Of a stretch of 64,000 nucleotides of DNA, positions 62,245 through 64,000 are shown piece after piece. Source of the DNA: an uncultured Rhodopila sp. (GTDB taxonomy: Bacteria; Pseudomonadota; Alphaproteobacteria; Acetobacterales; Acetobacteraceae); NCBI GenBank assembly GCA_903932145.1, contig CAIZFE010000021.1, positions 27,565 to 91,564 of the forward strand, in the 5' to 3' direction. The notes under the pieces are model-generated. The model was given only the letters and a program-made list of their open reading frames with translations. It was not told the origin of the DNA and searched no databases. The position numbers and the translations under genes were made by a program. The first letter of the stretch is position 1, and the number at the start of each line of letters is the position of its first letter.

Positions 62245-63921
62245 ATGCCAATGATGCCAGGAAAGACCGCGCTGCTCGAATTATTGAAGCAGGAGGGGGT
62301 GCGGATGATGTTCGGCAACCCTGGCACCACCGAATTGCCGTTAATGGACGCGCTGGCGGCGGAGCACGAGCTTCGCTACGTCCTGGCCTTGCAGGAAGCC
62401 CCCGCCATGGGCATGGCGGACGGGTATGCCCAGGCATCCGGCCAGTGTGCGGTGATCAACCTGCATGCGGCGCCCGGCCTCGGGAACGCGCTGGGGATGC
62501 TGTATGACGCGCAGAAGGCCAACTCCCCCATCCTGGTGACGGCCGGACAGCACGAGCAACGCTTCAACTTCACCGAACCCCTGCTGATGGGCGATCTGCC
62601 CACCATCGCTCGGCCTTTCGTGAAATGGTCGGATGAGGTGCGCCGGTTGGAAGACCTGCCCCGGGCGATCCACCGAGCGGTCAAGACGGCGCTGGCGCCG
62701 CCGATGGGGCCGGTTTTTCTGTCCTTGCCCGGCGACATCCTGACCGACAGCGCAGACATCGATCTCGGCTCGCCCAGCCGGGTGGCGACCGGAATACGCG
62801 GCGACATTTCCGCCATTGGACAGGCGGCTTCGGTCATCGCGCGGGCCAAAAGCCCGGTAATCGTGGCGGGAGACTGTGTGCCTCAGGGCAATGCGCTGGC
62901 GGAACTGGTGGCGTTCGCCGAGGCGGTTGGCGCCCCGGTGTACGACGAATGTATGGCCAGCCGAGCGATGTTCCCGTCGTCGCACCCGCTGTATCGGGGG
63001 GCGTTGGTGCGGTTGCCCGAGGCGATCCGGGGCGTGCTGGACCAGCATGACCTGCTGGTCTCGATCGGAGCGGACATCTTCACGTTGTCTCTGCCGGGCG
63101 ATGTCGAGTCGATGCCGGAGGGTTATCCGGTGGTCCATTTGGACACCGATCCGTGGCAACTGGGCAAAAATTATCCCGAGACGGTGTCGATCCTGGGCGA
63201 TCCGAAGGCCACCCTGCCGGAACTGACGGCGGCGCTGATCCAGGCTCGGTCGGCCGTTGAAAGCGAAACCGCGGTGAAGCGTTTGGCGCATGCCAAGGCC
63301 GAGGGTGTCTCCAGCCTGCACAAGCTGAACGCCCTGGCCGATGCGATGGCGGAGCGGCATCCGATCCATCCGCTGGCGCTGATGCAAACCATCGGGCGGC
63401 GGTTGCCCGACGATGCGGTGGTCATCGACGAGACGATTTCCTCCGGCACCGGCTTGCGGCGGTTCCTGAAAAGCGACGACGCGCAAAGCTTTTATGGGTT
63501 GCGCGGTGGTGGCATCGGATGGGGATTGCCGGCGGCGATCGGGGTGAAACTGGCATTGCCAAACCGGCCGGTGGTGGCGCTGATCGGCGACGGGTCCGCG
63601 ATGTACACGATCCAGGGACTGTGGACCGCCGCGCGCGAAAATCTGCGGATGGTTTTCATTATCATCAACAACTACTCGTATCGTATCCTGAAGCAGCGGA
63701 CGAATGCGATGAAGGGGTTAGCCGCGCAGACCGACAACTACGTCGCGATGGATCTGGACCGCCCTCGGGTCGATTTCGTCTCGGTCGCGCGCGGCCTGGG
63801 GCTGACCGCGCATAAGGCGACAACGTTGTCCGATCTCGGCGATCTGTTGGAAGCGGCTTTGGAGCACGACGGGCCGACACTGATCGACGTGGAGGTCGAT
63901 CGGTCCTGGAAGCCGGTGTAG
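62245..63921 (+). CDS. ThDP-dependent decarboxylase, benzoylformate-decarboxylase/acetolactate-synthase-like
   Basis: 558 residues from ATG 62245 (GGGGAAA upstream). GVRMMFGNPGTTELPLMDAL (about 18-37), the activating Glu in LALQEAPAMGMADGYAQASG (about 47-66) and INLHAAPGLGNALGML (about 74-89) match benzoylformate decarboxylases. The ThDP/Mg motif runs from VALIGDGSAMYTIQGLWTAA to IINN (about 447-475). It decarboxylates a 2-oxo acid, possibly an arylglyoxylate; a glyoxylate carboligase or ALS-like role remains possible. It diverges from a binding-protein gene by 100 bp. Confidence 0.87.
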   Translation: MPMMPGKTALLELLKQEGVRMMFGNPGTTELPLMDALAAEHELRYVLALQEAPAMGMADGYAQASGQCAVINLHAAPGLGNALGMLYDAQKANSPILVTAGQHEQRFNFTEPLLMGDLPTIARPFVKWSDEVRRLEDLPRAIHRAVKTALAPPMGPVFLSLPGDILTDSADIDLGSPSRVATGIRGDISAIGQAASVIARAKSPVIVAGDCVPQGNALAELVAFAEAVGAPVYDECMASRAMFPSSHPLYRGALVRLPEAIRGVLDQHDLLVSIGADIFTLSLPGDVESMPEGYPVVHLDTDPWQLGKNYPETVSILGDPKATLPELTAALIQARSAVESETAVKRLAHAKAEGVSSLHKLNALADAMAERHPIHPLALMQTIGRRLPDDAVVIDETISSGTGLRRFLKSDDAQSFYGLRGGGIGWGLPAAIGVKLALPNRPVVALIGDGSAMYTIQGLWTAARENLRMVFIIINNYSYRILKQRTNAMKGLAAQTDNYVAMDLDRPRVDFVSVARGLGLTAHKATTLSDLGDLLEAALEHDGPTLIDVEVDRSWKPV

Positions 63922-63963
63922 AGCATTGTAGCCTGACGGGAATAGCATCGACCTCCCCTGATC

Positions 63964-64000
63964 GTCATGGCACGGCTTGTCCGGGCCACCTGTGGCGGCA
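63964..64000. repeat. REP-like element at the window edge
   Basis: GTCATGGCACGGCTTGTCCGGGCCACC, then TGTGGCGGCA, is nearly identical to the copy at 41206-41241. It begins 43 bp after the ThDP-enzyme stop and runs off the window. Confidence 0.6.

Overview
The window is 64 kb of high-GC chromosome from an alphaproteobacterium, most likely an Acetobacteraceae-type Rhodospirillales member. This is inferred from protein character (heptose LPS synthesis, a hisB-DUF2628-hisH-GNAT-hisA-hisF-hisE cluster, a cnoX/Lon-N/Trm112/DUF971/Smr cluster, class III CoA-transferases) and from strong GC bias at third codon positions; no rRNA is present to confirm it. I found no prophage, CRISPR array, rRNA or tRNA gene.

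Layout. 0-4.4 kb: partial cytochrome P450, UPF0149 protein, DNA photolyase, metallophosphatase and an SDR that lacks the catalytic Tyr. 4.5-11.4 kb: hldE (ADP-heptose synthesis) diverges from a small W-Y-repeat protein and a giant glycosyltransferase combining beta-sandwich repeats, two GT2-like modules and a GT9 heptosyltransferase module. 11.4-17.5 kb: cysQ, an alpha/beta hydrolase and the histidine cluster, ending in a HisE with a histone-H1-like tail. 17.6-23.4 kb: leucine catabolism (ivd, mccB, mccA) with an intact RelE/XRE toxin-antitoxin pair between ivd and mccB. 23.5-30.1 kb: DUF3617 protein, a mazEF pair with a frameshifted toxin, a phosphotransferase/acyl-CoA dehydrogenase/SDR operon resembling levulinate (lvaA-lvaC-lvaD) or ACAD10/11 systems, a cupin and a Kef-type antiporter.

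30.2-38.5 kb: a putatively type I-secreted GH5 glycanase with three internal repeats behind an AT-rich promoter region, an ArsR regulator, prs, and the cnoX to Smr run. 38.5-48.7 kb is an accessory zone: orphan higA, frameshifted higA, orphan PemK-like toxin, vapB with an amber-interrupted vapC, a degraded IS630 transposase and REP-like repeats, interspersed with housekeeping genes (rnd, leuA). leuA is preceded by an unannotated 39-codon leader peptide with five consecutive Leu codons and alternative hairpins, a leucine attenuator.

48.8-64 kb: a CoA-transferase/lyase pair, the potassium transporter kup, and a catabolic region with an NMT1-type ABC transporter, a NicC-like FAD monooxygenase, an LLM flavin oxidoreductase, two orphan LivJ-type binding proteins, a duplicated EthD-like protein, an MBL hydrolase and a benzoylformate-decarboxylase-like ThDP enzyme. 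This suggests uptake and breakdown of an aromatic or heteroaromatic acid. The strongest new observations are the leuA leader, the composite glycosyltransferase, the decaying toxin-antitoxin loci and the REP family.
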